Positions 27,128 to 36,381 of a stretch of 64,000 nt of DNA are shown piece by piece. The DNA is from Bacillus sp. FJAT-27445 (lineage in GTDB: Bacteria; Bacillota; Bacilli; Bacillales; Cytobacillaceae), in contig NZ_LMTI01000007.1 of the NCBI RefSeq assembly GCF_001510665.1, positions 80,197 to 144,196 on the forward strand, read 5' to 3'. Numbering within the stretch: position 1 is the stretch's first letter; each line of letters begins with the position of its first letter. The translations under genes were made by a program, and so were the position numbers. The notes beneath the pieces are model-generated. The model was not told where the DNA came from and ran no database searches. It saw only the letters and a list, made by a program, of their open reading frames with translations.

Positions 27128-27784
27128 TTAAATGAAACCCTTCTCCTCCAGGAAACGGGCCGTAATGCCTGACTTTTTTTCCTCTAGACGGTTTTTGCCT
27201 GGATTCAAGATATGGTGCACATACTTGCCAAGCATGTCGCATTCGATATTGACGCTATCCCCGGCTCCCTTTTGGGAAAGGATCGTTTCAGAGAGCGTAT
27301 GAGGAATGAGCGAAACTGTAAATGATTGTTCGGTTACTTCGAACACTGTCAAGCTTGTCCCGTCCACTGCCACTGAACCTTTCAGGATGAGGAACGGCAT
27401 CATAGAAGGGGCTGCTTCAATTTCATAATATACCGCATTTGCCAGCCGGTTCTTTCCTTTTATTGTTCCCGTTCCGTCAATATGGCCGCTGACAAAATGG
27501 CCGCCAAATCTTCCTCCCGCCGCCATGGCGCGTTCAAGGTTCACCTTTGAGCCCTTCTTCAAATTCCTGAGAGTTGTGGCCTTTACCGTTTCAGGCATCA
27601 CATCGACAGTAAATCGACTTTTTTCAAAAGAAGTAACCGTCAGGCAGACTCCGTTTACCGATATGCTGTCACCAAGCTTAACATCCTCCAGAACCTTCCT
27701 CGCATCAATGGTAAGTACGATTGAAACGCTTGTAGAAGCAATCGCTGACACAGTCCCAATTTCTTCAATGATTCCAGTAAACAT
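27128..27784 (-). CDS. ribE: Riboflavin synthase, alpha subunit
   Basis: 218 residues made of two lumazine-binding barrels: MFTGIIEEIGTV with SVNGVCLTV in the first half and GGHFVSGHIDGTG with VDGTSLTVFEV in the second. It dismutates two lumazine molecules into riboflavin and the RibD product. AAAGGAG precedes the ATG. It is the first gene after the FMN riboswitch. Confidence 0.95.
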   Translation of the reverse strand: MFTGIIEEIGTVSAIASTSVSIVLTIDARKVLEDVKLGDSISVNGVCLTVTSFEKSRFTVDVMPETVKATTLRNLKKGSKVNLERAMAAGGRFGGHFVSGHIDGTGTIKGKNRLANAVYYEIEAAPSMMPFLILKGSVAVDGTSLTVFEVTEQSFTVSLIPHTLSETILSQKGAGDSVNIECDMLGKYVHHILNPGKNRLEEKKSGITARFLEEKGFI

Positions 27785-27845
27785 TCATATCTCCTTTTAT
27801 CGTGGCTTATCCATTGTAAGGATATCCCAAAGGGGTGGAAAAACA

Positions 27846-27882
27846 TGCAAAAAGCCCCAAAGGCAATCAAGCGCTTTGGGGC
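27846..27882 (-). terminator. Riboswitch-controlled terminator before ribE
   Basis: On the minus strand GCCCCAAAG and CTTTGGGGC arms with an 11-base loop and TTTTT. The minus-strand CCCAAAGCG (27880-27872), which includes most of the 5' arm, can instead pair with CGCTTTGGG at 27950-27942, forming a competing antiterminator. Confidence 0.85.
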
Positions 27883-28033
27883 AGAGAAATGGCATGCTCA
27901 AATAAAGGTTTGAAAAAGGCGGGAACGGCCAGCTTTGAATGCCCAAAGCGTGCTTTTGCAATTAAGGCGCAGCCCTTCAGAACCGTCCCTGGTTGCAAAA
28001 GGGCACACCTCACCCTTTTTAAATCCTGCTTTT

Positions 28034-28172
28034 TCCTTCTCCCATCCAGACTATACTGTCGGCCCCGGAATTACACCGGATCCACCGCTTGCCAATACAG
28101 GCAACCGGGTCACGGGCTTTGGGGTCTAGCCCCATCACCGCCGGTAGGGAATTTCACCCTGCCCCGAAGGAA
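28034..28172 (-). ncRNA. FMN riboswitch (RFN element)
   Basis: The minus strand carries the conserved RFN blocks in order: CTTCGGGGCAGGGTG, CCCTACCGGCGGTGATGG, AGCCCGTGA, GGTGTAATTCCGGGGCCGAC, and AGTCTGGATGGGAGAAGG. It binds FMN and lowers expression of the downstream riboflavin operon. The terminator lies about 150 bases after the aptamer, a longer platform than usual, containing a further CTTTTGCAA/TTGCAAAAG hairpin (roughly 27953-28011). Confidence 0.95.
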
Positions 28173-28192
28173 TATTCAATTGGAATAGTTAA

Positions 28193-28221
28193 ATTATACT
28201 CGAATAGCTTGGAAAAAGAAA
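28193..28221 (-). promoter_or_regulatory. Promoter of riboflavin operon
   Basis: A consensus -10 TATAAT on the minus strand (28198-28193) lies about 20 bases before the aptamer. The -35 region (about 28216-28221) is poor. Confidence 0.55.
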
Positions 28222-28346
28222 CAGTTTGGTACTTTACAGAATCTAGGCCTTAAGTCTTAATACGGATTTCTCCTGCAGCAGGCTCCTCAATGAACCCTTT
28301 ATGGCTTTGAATATACATTACTTATCAAGGAACTAATAAAGCGTAT

Positions 28347-29742
28347 TCATAGATTATAATACTGGCTGAAATCGTCGCTATCGTAAGGATTATAGTCCAG
28401 CCAGATTGTAAAGGCGCTGTCATTCACTTTATAGTAGTCTTTCGCAAACCGGATGAATTCAATAGTGGCCAGTTTCTTTCCTGAATAGGTTTTCAAATAA
28501 TCGGCCAGGAACGAAAGCGCCACTTCCTCTCCATGGGGTTTCATTATTTTCCAAAGATGTCCACAGGGACGTAAAAACGGTCCTCGCTTATGATTGTTAC
28601 AGGCTGCAGCACCAGCCCGGGATAGCTTCCTTTTCTTCCATTTGCCAAAACGATATCAAGCTGTCTATAGGGATAACCCCCCAGTTTCTCAGAAAAAAAG
28701 GATACTGTTTCGCCCGCTGTTTCCAATGCTTTCCTTGCCCTTTCCTGTTCCCCTTCCGGCGCAAAAACCCGAATTTCCACATCGGCGGCTATCGCTTTAA
28801 TCATGCCATGCCCATCCAATAACATGACATACAGTTCCTTCAGGCTATTTGCCTCTATTTGTCCCTTTCCGACTCTCTGATCAGGGTCGGGGGCGGATGT
28901 CACCAATTGGTACCTTTCCGGAATTTCATAGCTGAATTGGTAGTCTGAAGGTATTATTGTATACGTTTCCTTACCCAGTGTGGCCGGTTGAATGATCCAA
29001 TCATTGGCAAAGTCCGGGACCATGGGATACCATTGAAGAAGATCGTAACCGGTATTTTCACTAGCTGCTTTAGGCATTGAAAAGGAATAGGATAAAGCGA
29101 CGGAAGCTTTTCCCTCGCTGGGCAAAATGTTTTTTAATGGCACCACTACCTGGAGGCCATTCAGCTAATACTCTGAGGTTTCGCCGTTAACATGCACGTT
29201 TTTCATTTCCAAATCACCGCCGCCAATCTCATTCAAGCATTTATTCACCGCCCACGAAAGTACCTTGCGCCTGTATTCATCCCTGGCAATGTCACCTAAC
29301 TGATTTGGATTAAAATAAAATGATAGTGTATTCCAACCTCCACGGGAGGTATTGGTTACGTCTATGGAAGCCTGAACTTTTAAACGTGTTTTCCTTAGGC
29401 ATTTTTAAATCAAGCATGTACCTCGCCATGGAACCTTCACTAAAAACCTCAGGCTTTTCTGCCATCCCTGGCTCGAGGTGTTGCTCCCCGGCCTGACTTC
29501 CTTGAAGCGATGCAGATTCGACAGTGGGCTCTGGCATACTATGGATCAGTTCACTCCCCAATTGAAAAAATAGCGGCAGCAAGAATGCCCAGCGATACGA
29601 TAATGATTAACGCATACCTGTATTTTTTTCGTGTTGGCGCCTTAATCTCTATCGTTGGGGCCGAATATGTAAATTGCTTCTCCTTTTGCTGCTGTTCGAG
29701 CATTTCGTAATTCTTGTTCACAAACCGAAACTTCTTCTCCAT
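28347..29742 (-). pseudogene. Decayed M1-like membrane metallopeptidase
   Basis: A start at 29742 with AGGAGG upstream encodes a short N-terminus, one transmembrane helix and a long extracytoplasmic region. An extra G in the GGGG tract near 29550 and an extra T near 29385 shift the frame. An in-frame stop lies at 29165-29167 and another at 28544. Joined, the pieces read like the N-terminal half of M1 aminopeptidases, including LGGYPYRQLDIVLAN and SYPGLVLQP, then jump to a C-terminal piece (EEVALSFLADYLKTY). The catalytic HEXXH segment expected after SYPGLVL is missing, so there is also an internal deletion of probably more than 150 codons. The family call rests on few blocks. Confidence 0.65.
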
Positions 29743-29895
29743 AAAAGCCTCCTGTTGGGAAAATTTCCCCCAATACATTCGACTGCTTTTCATGGAAGAA
29801 AGTTACACGTAATAATTTTTTGGTTTATTACCACAAATAAGGCTTTAGCCTTTACCCAGTAATGAACCGATTTTTTTATAAAAAAGGGTGGCAAT

Positions 29896-29929
29896 AGAGA
29901 AACCCGCCTCAAATGAGTAGCGGGTTTCT
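29896..29929 (-). terminator. Hairpin downstream of L,D-transpeptidase gene
   Basis: Perfect 11-base arms GAGAAACCCGC/GCGGGTTTCTC with a 12-base loop. The T run on the minus strand comes about 15 bases later, so termination is likely but not textbook. Confidence 0.6.
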
Positions 29930-29956
29930 CCATCGTTTAGCTTCAATTGGTTTTCA

Positions 29957-30700
29957 TTATATTTTCGCCAAAGCCTTCCAGGTTGCCGCATCGACAATGC
30001 CGGTCACTTTTAGCTTGTTGTTTTTTTGGAATTTCTTTGCGGCTTCTTCGGTTCCTTGCCCAAAAACCCCGTCAATTCCTTTTGTCGGGTAGCCTATTTG
30101 TGTAAGAACTTTCTGCAGGGTTTTCACATCTTCACCTTTGCTTCCCTTTTTTAACACAACAGATGTAGACGCTGTGGCCGGTACAGCCGATCCAGATGCC
30201 TGAAATCCATTTGCAGCGGCAATTGAGTGAAACGGTTGTTTTGATGAAGTGATGATGACAGGTGTATTGACCGGAACCTGTGAAAAGAGCCATTGAACTT
30301 CGTCATTGTGCATCCGGATACAGCCGCCGCTTACATATTTGCCAATTGAAGCTGGGTTGTTGTTTCCATGGATAGCATATGTTGTCCCCCAAGTACCGTT
30401 GGCGTTGAGACCGAGCCACCTGTTTCCGAGCGGATTCTTAGGGCTTCCTCCCGGAATTTTTTCTTTGTAATAAGGCCGGTTCACGATTTTATTTACAATC
30501 TTGAATTTCCCTTCCGGTGTTAAAGACGGCTCCCTGCCTGTGCCAACGCTGAAGATTTTTACAAGAGTGCTATTTTGGTAAAAAGCCAGCAGGTTCGTTG
30601 ACTTATTAATGATAATAAAATCTCCTCCGGTAGCCTGAACTGGTGCTTCAAACAACACCATTGAAAAAAACAGGAGCAGACTTAACAATGCTTTTTTCAA
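29957..30700 (-). CDS. Secreted L,D-transpeptidase with peptidoglycan-binding domain
   Basis: 247 residues: signal peptide (about 1-24), YkuD catalytic domain (about 26-153) and a C-terminal PG_binding_1 domain (about 183-245, LKKGSKGEDVKTLQKVL ... GIDGVFGQGTEEA). Catalytic residues are H111 in YAIHGNNNP and C127 in SGGCIRM. The enzyme forms 3-3 cross-links or attaches molecules to stem peptides. The domain order (catalytic first, binding last) differs from B. subtilis YkuD, which has an N-terminal LysM. A WalR-like box overlaps its promoter. It is monocistronic. Confidence 0.9.
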   Translation of the reverse strand: MKKALLSLLLFFSMVLFEAPVQATGGDFIIINKSTNLLAFYQNSTLVKIFSVGTGREPSLTPEGKFKIVNKIVNRPYYKEKIPGGSPKNPLGNRWLGLNANGTWGTTYAIHGNNNPASIGKYVSGGCIRMHNDEVQWLFSQVPVNTPVIITSSKQPFHSIAAANGFQASGSAVPATASTSVVLKKGSKGEDVKTLQKVLTQIGYPTKGIDGVFGQGTEEAAKKFQKNNKLKVTGIVDAATWKALAKI

Positions 30701-30783
30701 CTTTATAACCCCCTTTAATTCTAAACCATCCCTCCGGACAATCTCCGAGGATGAATTGTTCCTCTATAGTATTAGTACGATTT

Positions 30784-30800
30784 CTTACATAATAGTTACA
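30784..30800 (-). promoter_or_regulatory. WalR-like box upstream of L,D-transpeptidase
   Basis: On the minus strand TGTAAC-TATTA-TGTAAG fits TGTWAH-N5-TGTWAH except for the final G. It overlaps the expected -35 of a promoter with -10-like TACTAT (30769-30764). Overlap with the -35 could mean activation or repression. Confidence 0.55.
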
Positions 30801-30980
30801 TAGTTTTAACTATAATGTCATATTTTTCTATCCCCTTTTTCCGACAAAATCCTTACATAAGGTCGAAATATCTAAGCCCGTTAAGAAATGTTTCGGAATT
30901 GTATTGACCGATTGAAGAAAGTTCCCATGCTGAATCGGTCTTCATCAACGAGTCGGAGTCTCAAAGCTGCCAAAACGATG

Positions 30981-31016
30981 AAAAAGGCTTCCACCCATGT
31001 CCGGGGGGAAGCCTTT
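30981..31016 (-). terminator. Terminator of ABC exporter operon
   Basis: AAAGGCTTCC/GGAAGCCTTT arms with a 14-base loop followed by TTTTTC on the minus strand. Confidence 0.85.
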
Positions 31017-31029
31017 GGTTTAAAACTGC

Positions 31030-32799
31030 TTATACTGCTTTCTGTGAAGCATGGAGCTTCCAATAGTATCCTCTGCGATGGAGCAGTTCGCGATGGGACC
31101 CTTCTTCGACGATTTTTCCATTGTCGATGAACAGGATCCGGGTCGCGTTTTGGATGGTTGAAAGGCGGTGCGCGATAATAAAGGAAGTCCTTCCTTCAAG
31201 AAGCGTTTCCAACCCTTTTTGCAGAGCCAACTCTGTCTCGGTGTCGATGGAGGAAGTCGCTTCATCCAAAATCAAAATCCTCGGGTCGGCAAGCAAAGCC
31301 CGCGCGAAGGAGATCAGCTGCCTTTGCCCGGTGGATAACCTTGTTCCCCTCTCGTTCACCTCTGTTTGGTATCCATCCTTCAACTGGTTGATGAACTGGT
31401 GCGCCTGGACCGCTTTTGCGGCTTCAATCACCTCTTCATCCGTGGCATCGAGGCGCCCGTAACGGATATTGTCCATAATGGTGCCCGAGAAAATAAACGG
31501 ATCCTGGAGCATGACGCCCATTTGGCTGCGAAGCGAAGGAATTGTCACACTGTTGATATCAGTGCCGTCTATTTCAATTTTGCCGCCTGTAATATCGTAA
31601 AAACGGCTGAGCAAGCTCACGATTGTCGTTTTTCCGGAGCCAGTCGCTCCGACTAGCGCAATCGTGTCACCCGGTTCAACCTTAAAGCTGACATTGTCGA
31701 GGATGCGGTCTGCTTCTTCGTAACCGAAGACCACTTGTTTAAATTCGACACTGCCCTTGATTGGTGCAAGCTCCGCGGCATTTGGCACATCGGTGACTGC
31801 GGGCTTCTCATCCATTGTTTCGAAAATCCGCTCAAGGTATGCCATTGCGTTGATGATTGCGTTATAGAAGTTACCGATATTCGCAAGCGGTGTCCAGAAC
31901 ATCCAAATGTAGCCCACGAACGCTACCAACGACCCGACTGTCACTCCATCTCCAATCATCGACACACCCATAATATAAATGAAGGAAACCGTCAAGACCG
32001 AAATATTTTCAATTGCAGGCCACAACAGGAAGTGGATTTTAATCGCGCGCATCCATGAAGAACGGTAGCTGTCCGAAACATCACTGAAAATCCGCTCGTT
32101 TTCCTTTTCCCTTGAAAAAGCCTGAGTCACCTTAATGCCGCTAATGCTTTCATGAATATATGCATTCAAGTTAGATTGCTTGTTGCTTAAAATTTGCCAC
32201 GCCTTCCGCTGGGCATTTTTTAAAAGCAGGATAACTCCCGCAAGGACAGGGAATCCAGCCATTGCGTACAAGGTAAGCTTTGGATCGATTGAGAGCATAA
32301 AACCGACAATGACCAAAAGGCTGAACAGGTCGGTTATGACATTGATGATTCCATTTGACAGCAGGTCGCTTAATGAGTTGACGTAGTTTACGACCCTTAC
32401 AAGAATTTTCCCGTGCGGGCGGCTGTCATAAAAGGAGAAGGACAGCTTTTGCAAATGGGTGAACAAATCCTTCCGAATGTCCCGGATGATGCTTTGCCCG
32501 GTCTGGGACATCATCCTAATCCGGAATTTCATGCAAATTCCAGTTGTAATTAGAGCAAGGACGTATATCCCGGCGAGGATGAAAAGCCCTGTTGTATCCT
32601 TAGCGGGGATATACTTATCGATTGCCTGCTTGATCAGGTACGGGCCGACAAGGCTGGCGCAGCTCGCCAAAAGCATCATTAAAACCGTCAGCAGGATAGT
32701 TTTTTTGTAAGGCTTAATATACACCAGCAGACGCTGGAAGTGGGCGAGGCGAAATGGGGATTCCAATTCCTCATCAACGTCAAATTTATTGCGTGCCAT
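31030..32799 (-). CDS. Heterodimeric ABC exporter, subunit with catalytic Glu
   Basis: 589 residues: six-helix exporter domain (about 25-330) and a nucleotide-binding domain (about 345-585). Walker A is GATGSGKTT and Walker B is ILILDEATSSID with the catalytic Glu. The signature is altered to LSTGQRQ. With the partner upstream (Walker B LILDDTTSAVD, intact LSGGQ) this gives one consensus and one degenerate ATP site, the pattern of heterodimeric multidrug exporters such as BmrCD, LmrCD and YfiBC. It lies three bases after the partner gene. The lengths resemble YfiB/YfiC more than BmrD (about 670). Substrate unknown. Confidence 0.87.
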   Translation of the reverse strand: MARNKFDVDEELESPFRLAHFQRLLVYIKPYKKTILLTVLMMLLASCASLVGPYLIKQAIDKYIPAKDTTGLFILAGIYVLALITTGICMKFRIRMMSQTGQSIIRDIRKDLFTHLQKLSFSFYDSRPHGKILVRVVNYVNSLSDLLSNGIINVITDLFSLLVIVGFMLSIDPKLTLYAMAGFPVLAGVILLLKNAQRKAWQILSNKQSNLNAYIHESISGIKVTQAFSREKENERIFSDVSDSYRSSWMRAIKIHFLLWPAIENISVLTVSFIYIMGVSMIGDGVTVGSLVAFVGYIWMFWTPLANIGNFYNAIINAMAYLERIFETMDEKPAVTDVPNAAELAPIKGSVEFKQVVFGYEEADRILDNVSFKVEPGDTIALVGATGSGKTTIVSLLSRFYDITGGKIEIDGTDINSVTIPSLRSQMGVMLQDPFIFSGTIMDNIRYGRLDATDEEVIEAAKAVQAHQFINQLKDGYQTEVNERGTRLSTGQRQLISFARALLADPRILILDEATSSIDTETELALQKGLETLLEGRTSFIIAHRLSTIQNATRILFIDNGKIVEEGSHRELLHRRGYYWKLHASQKAV

Positions 32800-32802
32800 T
32801 GC

Positions 32803-34554
32803 CTAGACCACCTCCTTTTCTGCGTTTTGGCCTTGAAAGCTGGCATGCTGATTGCTGAATACCTTCCAATAGTATCCCTTCTCGTTAAGCAATTCCTCAT
32901 GAGTTCCCCGTTCAATGATTTGCCCGTTTTCCATTACCAGGATTAAATCCGCTTCCTTAACAGAAGAAATTCGGTGGGCGATGATGAAACATGTTTTATC
33001 TACGAGAATTGACTTTAGCGTATGTTGGATCCTAAGCTCAGTCTCCATGTCTACAGCGGAAGTCGTATCGTCCAGAATCAGCACGGATGGATTTTTCAAA
33101 AGGGCTCTTGCAAGCGCAATCCGCTGCTTCTGGCCCCCCGAAAGGCCGACTCCCCTTTCGCCGACAACTGTGTCATATCCCTCTGGAAGTCCGGTAATAA
33201 ACTCATGCGCCTCGGCCATTTTCGCGGCAGCCTGGACCTCTTCAAGTGTTGCATCCGGATTCCCGTAAGCGATATTCCCTTCTATCGTATCGGAAAACAG
33301 GAAGATATCCTGCATAACCATCGCCATGTTTTCCCGAAGCTTGAATAGATCCCAATCCTTTACATTAATGCCGTCAACCTTCACCTCGCCGCTGTCCGCA
33401 TCATAAAACCGGCTAAGCAGGTTCACAAGAGTCGATTTTCCCGAACCCGTTGCGCCGATGATTCCAACGGTCTGGCCAGGGGATGCACTAAAGCTGACTT
33501 CCTTCAACACGTCCTCATCCCCGAAGCTAAATGATACTTGGTTGAATTCTACGTAACCTTTTAATTCATCCCCGTTCAGTTTTTTGCCATCATTGGCGAT
33601 TGATGGAGTTGTATTCATCAGTTCCTCAACCTTTTTAGCAGAGGCATTGAACCTTTGTACATCGTTGATGAGCCATCCCGCCATCCGCATCGGGTTGTTC
33701 AGCGCCCAGATCAAGCCATTGAAGGTGGCAAGCTCCCCGATTGTAAGCGACCCATTGATGACCATGATTCCGCCGACCAGGATCATGACTACCGTGAACA
33801 AGCCAGCAAGAGAGTCAAGTACTGGCAGGAACTTTTCCCAAACCCTTGCGGAGGCTAGCGACTTCTCTTTGTAGCCTTCATTCTCTACTGTAAACTTATT
33901 AATCTCATGGCCTTCTTTTGCAAATGCCTTAACGACCCTGTTTCCGCTGATGTTTTCCTGGACGACTGAATTCAGCTTTGCGAACTGCCCGCGGATCTCC
34001 GAAAAAGTCGGTCCGACCGCAAACGTCATCTTATAGGCGAAAAATCCAATTATCGGCGTCACCAGCATCATTACAAGGGCTAGCTGCGGATGAATATAAA
34101 ACATGAACCCAACCGCGAACACCAAAATGGTGACATTTTCGAAAATCATGTAAATCGACCAGGCGGAAAACGCCCTGACCATTTCCATATCCCCGGTCAT
34201 TCTTGCCATGATATCACCGGTTTTTGTTTTGTCATAAAAATAAAAATCGAGCTTATTCAGGCGGTCATATAATTCTTTCCGAATCCTGAAAATTGTATTT
34301 TGGGAAATCTTTTCAAACACGATTTGGTAATTGTAGCGGATGACCGTCTTCAGCACTGTCGCGCCTATCATGGCGCCGAGGAATGGCCACAGCAATTCCT
34401 CCTGCTTTCCGAATATGACTTTGTCAATGATCCTTCCCGCAAAATATGGGTTTACCAGATTTAACATAGTGACAACCAATGCCAGGGACAATCCCAGGTA
34501 AAAGCGTACCCGGTAATCCCTCAAATACCCCCATATCCAACGAAAGCTTTGCAT
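32803..34554 (-). CDS. Heterodimeric ABC exporter, subunit with degenerate Walker B
   Basis: 583 residues: six transmembrane helices (about 15-310) and a nucleotide-binding domain (about 335-570). Walker A is GATGSGKST, the signature is the standard LSGGQKQR, and the switch His is in IIAHRISS. Walker B ends in LILDDTTSAVD, with Asp where the catalytic Glu should be, so its own ATP site is expected to be slow or inactive. It is the first gene of a two-gene operon. No regulator adjoins the pair. Confidence 0.87.
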   Translation of the reverse strand: MQSFRWIWGYLRDYRVRFYLGLSLALVVTMLNLVNPYFAGRIIDKVIFGKQEELLWPFLGAMIGATVLKTVIRYNYQIVFEKISQNTIFRIRKELYDRLNKLDFYFYDKTKTGDIMARMTGDMEMVRAFSAWSIYMIFENVTILVFAVGFMFYIHPQLALVMMLVTPIIGFFAYKMTFAVGPTFSEIRGQFAKLNSVVQENISGNRVVKAFAKEGHEINKFTVENEGYKEKSLASARVWEKFLPVLDSLAGLFTVVMILVGGIMVINGSLTIGELATFNGLIWALNNPMRMAGWLINDVQRFNASAKKVEELMNTTPSIANDGKKLNGDELKGYVEFNQVSFSFGDEDVLKEVSFSASPGQTVGIIGATGSGKSTLVNLLSRFYDADSGEVKVDGINVKDWDLFKLRENMAMVMQDIFLFSDTIEGNIAYGNPDATLEEVQAAAKMAEAHEFITGLPEGYDTVVGERGVGLSGGQKQRIALARALLKNPSVLILDDTTSAVDMETELRIQHTLKSILVDKTCFIIAHRISSVKEADLILVMENGQIIERGTHEELLNEKGYYWKVFSNQHASFQGQNAEKEVV

Positions 34555-34837
34555 ATCTCTCTTCTCCCCCCGGTAAAACTGAACATTTAAAACTATATTT
34601 TGGAACCAGCCCTCCTATGTCTCTTTATCAGACTATTACGAAAAGCGAAATAAATAACTTGATAACCATTCTACAACAGGAGTAACTCCAATACTAGATA
34701 AAAATTCCATAAAGTGAAGAAAATTCTTTTTGAAGTACCGGGTACAATTGTGGGACAGAAAAAGCCTTGAGCGGGCAATAATTGAATCCAAAGAGGAGCT
34801 GCCTATAGGGGGTGGGTTGGCTTGCACTTTCTTGCCA

Positions 34838-34879
34838 AAAAGAAAAACACCTGCCCCAATGATTAAGGAGCAGGTGTTT
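34838..34879 (-). terminator. Terminator of peptide transporter gene
   Basis: AAACACCTGC/GCAGGTGTTT arms with a 15-base loop and a T-rich tract on the minus strand. The 290 bases between here and the ABC start at 34554 hold only that operon's promoter region; I see nothing else. Confidence 0.8.
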
Positions 34880-34890
34880 GGAAGGATTTG

Positions 34891-36381
34891 TTAACGGATT
34901 CCCTTCATAAATACTTGTATTCTTGGGGCCAACATGAAGAGCACGACACTTAGGACGATGGACGCGCCACCGATAATGCCGAAGTAGGCCATTTCGTTTT
35001 CTGGGGAATAAAATTGGACGATCTGTGCATTGATTGCCTGGGCAGCCGCGCTTGAAAGGAACCAAAGGCTCATTGTCTGTGCAGAAAACGCTGCAGGCGC
35101 AAGCTTTGTTGTCGCAGAAAGCCCAACAGGCGACAGGCATAATTCGCCAAGTACAACAATCAAATAGCTCAGGACAAGCCATAACGGGTTAACCAACGAA
35201 TCGGTTCCGCCGAAATATGCAGGCAACAAGATGACCAGGAAGGACAAGCCTGCAAACAGCAATGCCAGCGAGAATTTTTGCGGAATGCTCGGCTGGCGCT
35301 TGCCCAATTTAACCCACATCCAGGCAAACACTGGCGCCAATACGATGATGAACAGCGGGTTCAGTGATTGGAAAAATGCCGGAGATATTTCCATGCCGGC
35401 AATATTCAACTGGGTCCGATTGTCCGCATAGCTGGCAAGGATGGTTGAGCCTTGCTCCTGGATCGCCCAGAACATCACTGAGGCGATAAACAGTGGAATG
35501 TAGGCGATTAGGCGCGAACGCTCAACATCATTTGTTTTCGGACTGCGGTACATTACGATGAAATACAGGGTCGGAATTAATATTCCCAGTACCCCAACGA
35601 GATTAATAAAGCTTTTAAAAGTCAACAAGCCTGTTGGAATGGCGATTGCAATAAGCACTGCTAGAGCAACGACAACTATACCAATAATGGTGTAGGCTTT
35701 TTTCTTTTCATCACCTGTAAGCGGGTTTGGTACATAAGTTCCGGCAAGTCCAAGATTCTTCTTCTTCGTTGTAACAAATTGAACCAGACCGAAGAACATA
35801 CCAACTGCTGCAATACCAAATCCAAGATGAAAGCTTGTTTTCATAACGGCACCAACAATCAGCGGTGCAAGGAAACCACCAAGGTTGATACCCATATAGA
35901 AGATACTGAAGCCAGAGTCACGGCGGGCATCTTCTTCGCTGTAAATCTCACCAACCATAGATGAAACGTTTGGCTTAAGCAGCCCGGTACCAAGAACAAT
36001 CAGCACCATGGAAATGAAGAACAATGCAACATTTCCCGGGATCGCAAGTGCGATGTGGCCAAGCATGATTAAAATACCGCCATAAAAAACGGCTTTAGAT
36101 GTTCCGAATATCCGGTCCGCTAACCAGCCGCCGATAATACCGGACATATAAACGAGTGAACCGTAGATCGACATAATCGAGAGCGCGAGAGTCTGATCAA
36201 GCCCAAGCCCGCCTTTTGAAACTTCATAATACATATAGAAAACAAGGATTGCCCTCATTCCGTAATATGAAAAACGTTCCCAGAATTCAGTGAAGAAAAG
36301 AGTGAACAGTCCCTTGGGATGGCCAAAGAAACCTGTTTGGGGGACACTATCCACAATTTTCTGCCTATTGTAATTTGACAT
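34891..36381 (-). CDS. dtpT: Di-/tripeptide:proton symporter (POT/PTR family)
   Basis: 496 residues with about 14 transmembrane helices. Family signatures are present: EFWERFSYYGMRA in helix 1 (the proton-coupling ExxERFxYY), GTGLLKPNVSSMVG, and FSIFYMGINLGGFLAP (PTR2 signature). A later helix has FWAIQEQGSTI, where the Glu is expected to bind the peptide N-terminus. It imports di- and tripeptides into the cytoplasm. The closest B. subtilis relative is YclF/DtpT (about 490 residues). It is monocistronic with a strong terminator. Peptide import fits the three peptidase genes at 56-61 kb. Confidence 0.9.
   Translation of the reverse strand: MSNYNRQKIVDSVPQTGFFGHPKGLFTLFFTEFWERFSYYGMRAILVFYMYYEVSKGGLGLDQTLALSIMSIYGSLVYMSGIIGGWLADRIFGTSKAVFYGGILIMLGHIALAIPGNVALFFISMVLIVLGTGLLKPNVSSMVGEIYSEEDARRDSGFSIFYMGINLGGFLAPLIVGAVMKTSFHLGFGIAAVGMFFGLVQFVTTKKKNLGLAGTYVPNPLTGDEKKKAYTIIGIVVVALAVLIAIAIPTGLLTFKSFINLVGVLGILIPTLYFIVMYRSPKTNDVERSRLIAYIPLFIASVMFWAIQEQGSTILASYADNRTQLNIAGMEISPAFFQSLNPLFIIVLAPVFAWMWVKLGKRQPSIPQKFSLALLFAGLSFLVILLPAYFGGTDSLVNPLWLVLSYLIVVLGELCLSPVGLSATTKLAPAAFSAQTMSLWFLSSAAAQAINAQIVQFYSPENEMAYFGIIGGASIVLSVVLFMLAPRIQVFMKGIR

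Noticed and set aside
34636-34827. Small open frames between the ABC exporter and dtpT
   Set aside because: They overlap each other and the dtpT terminator, lack ribosome binding sites and show no protein-like pattern.
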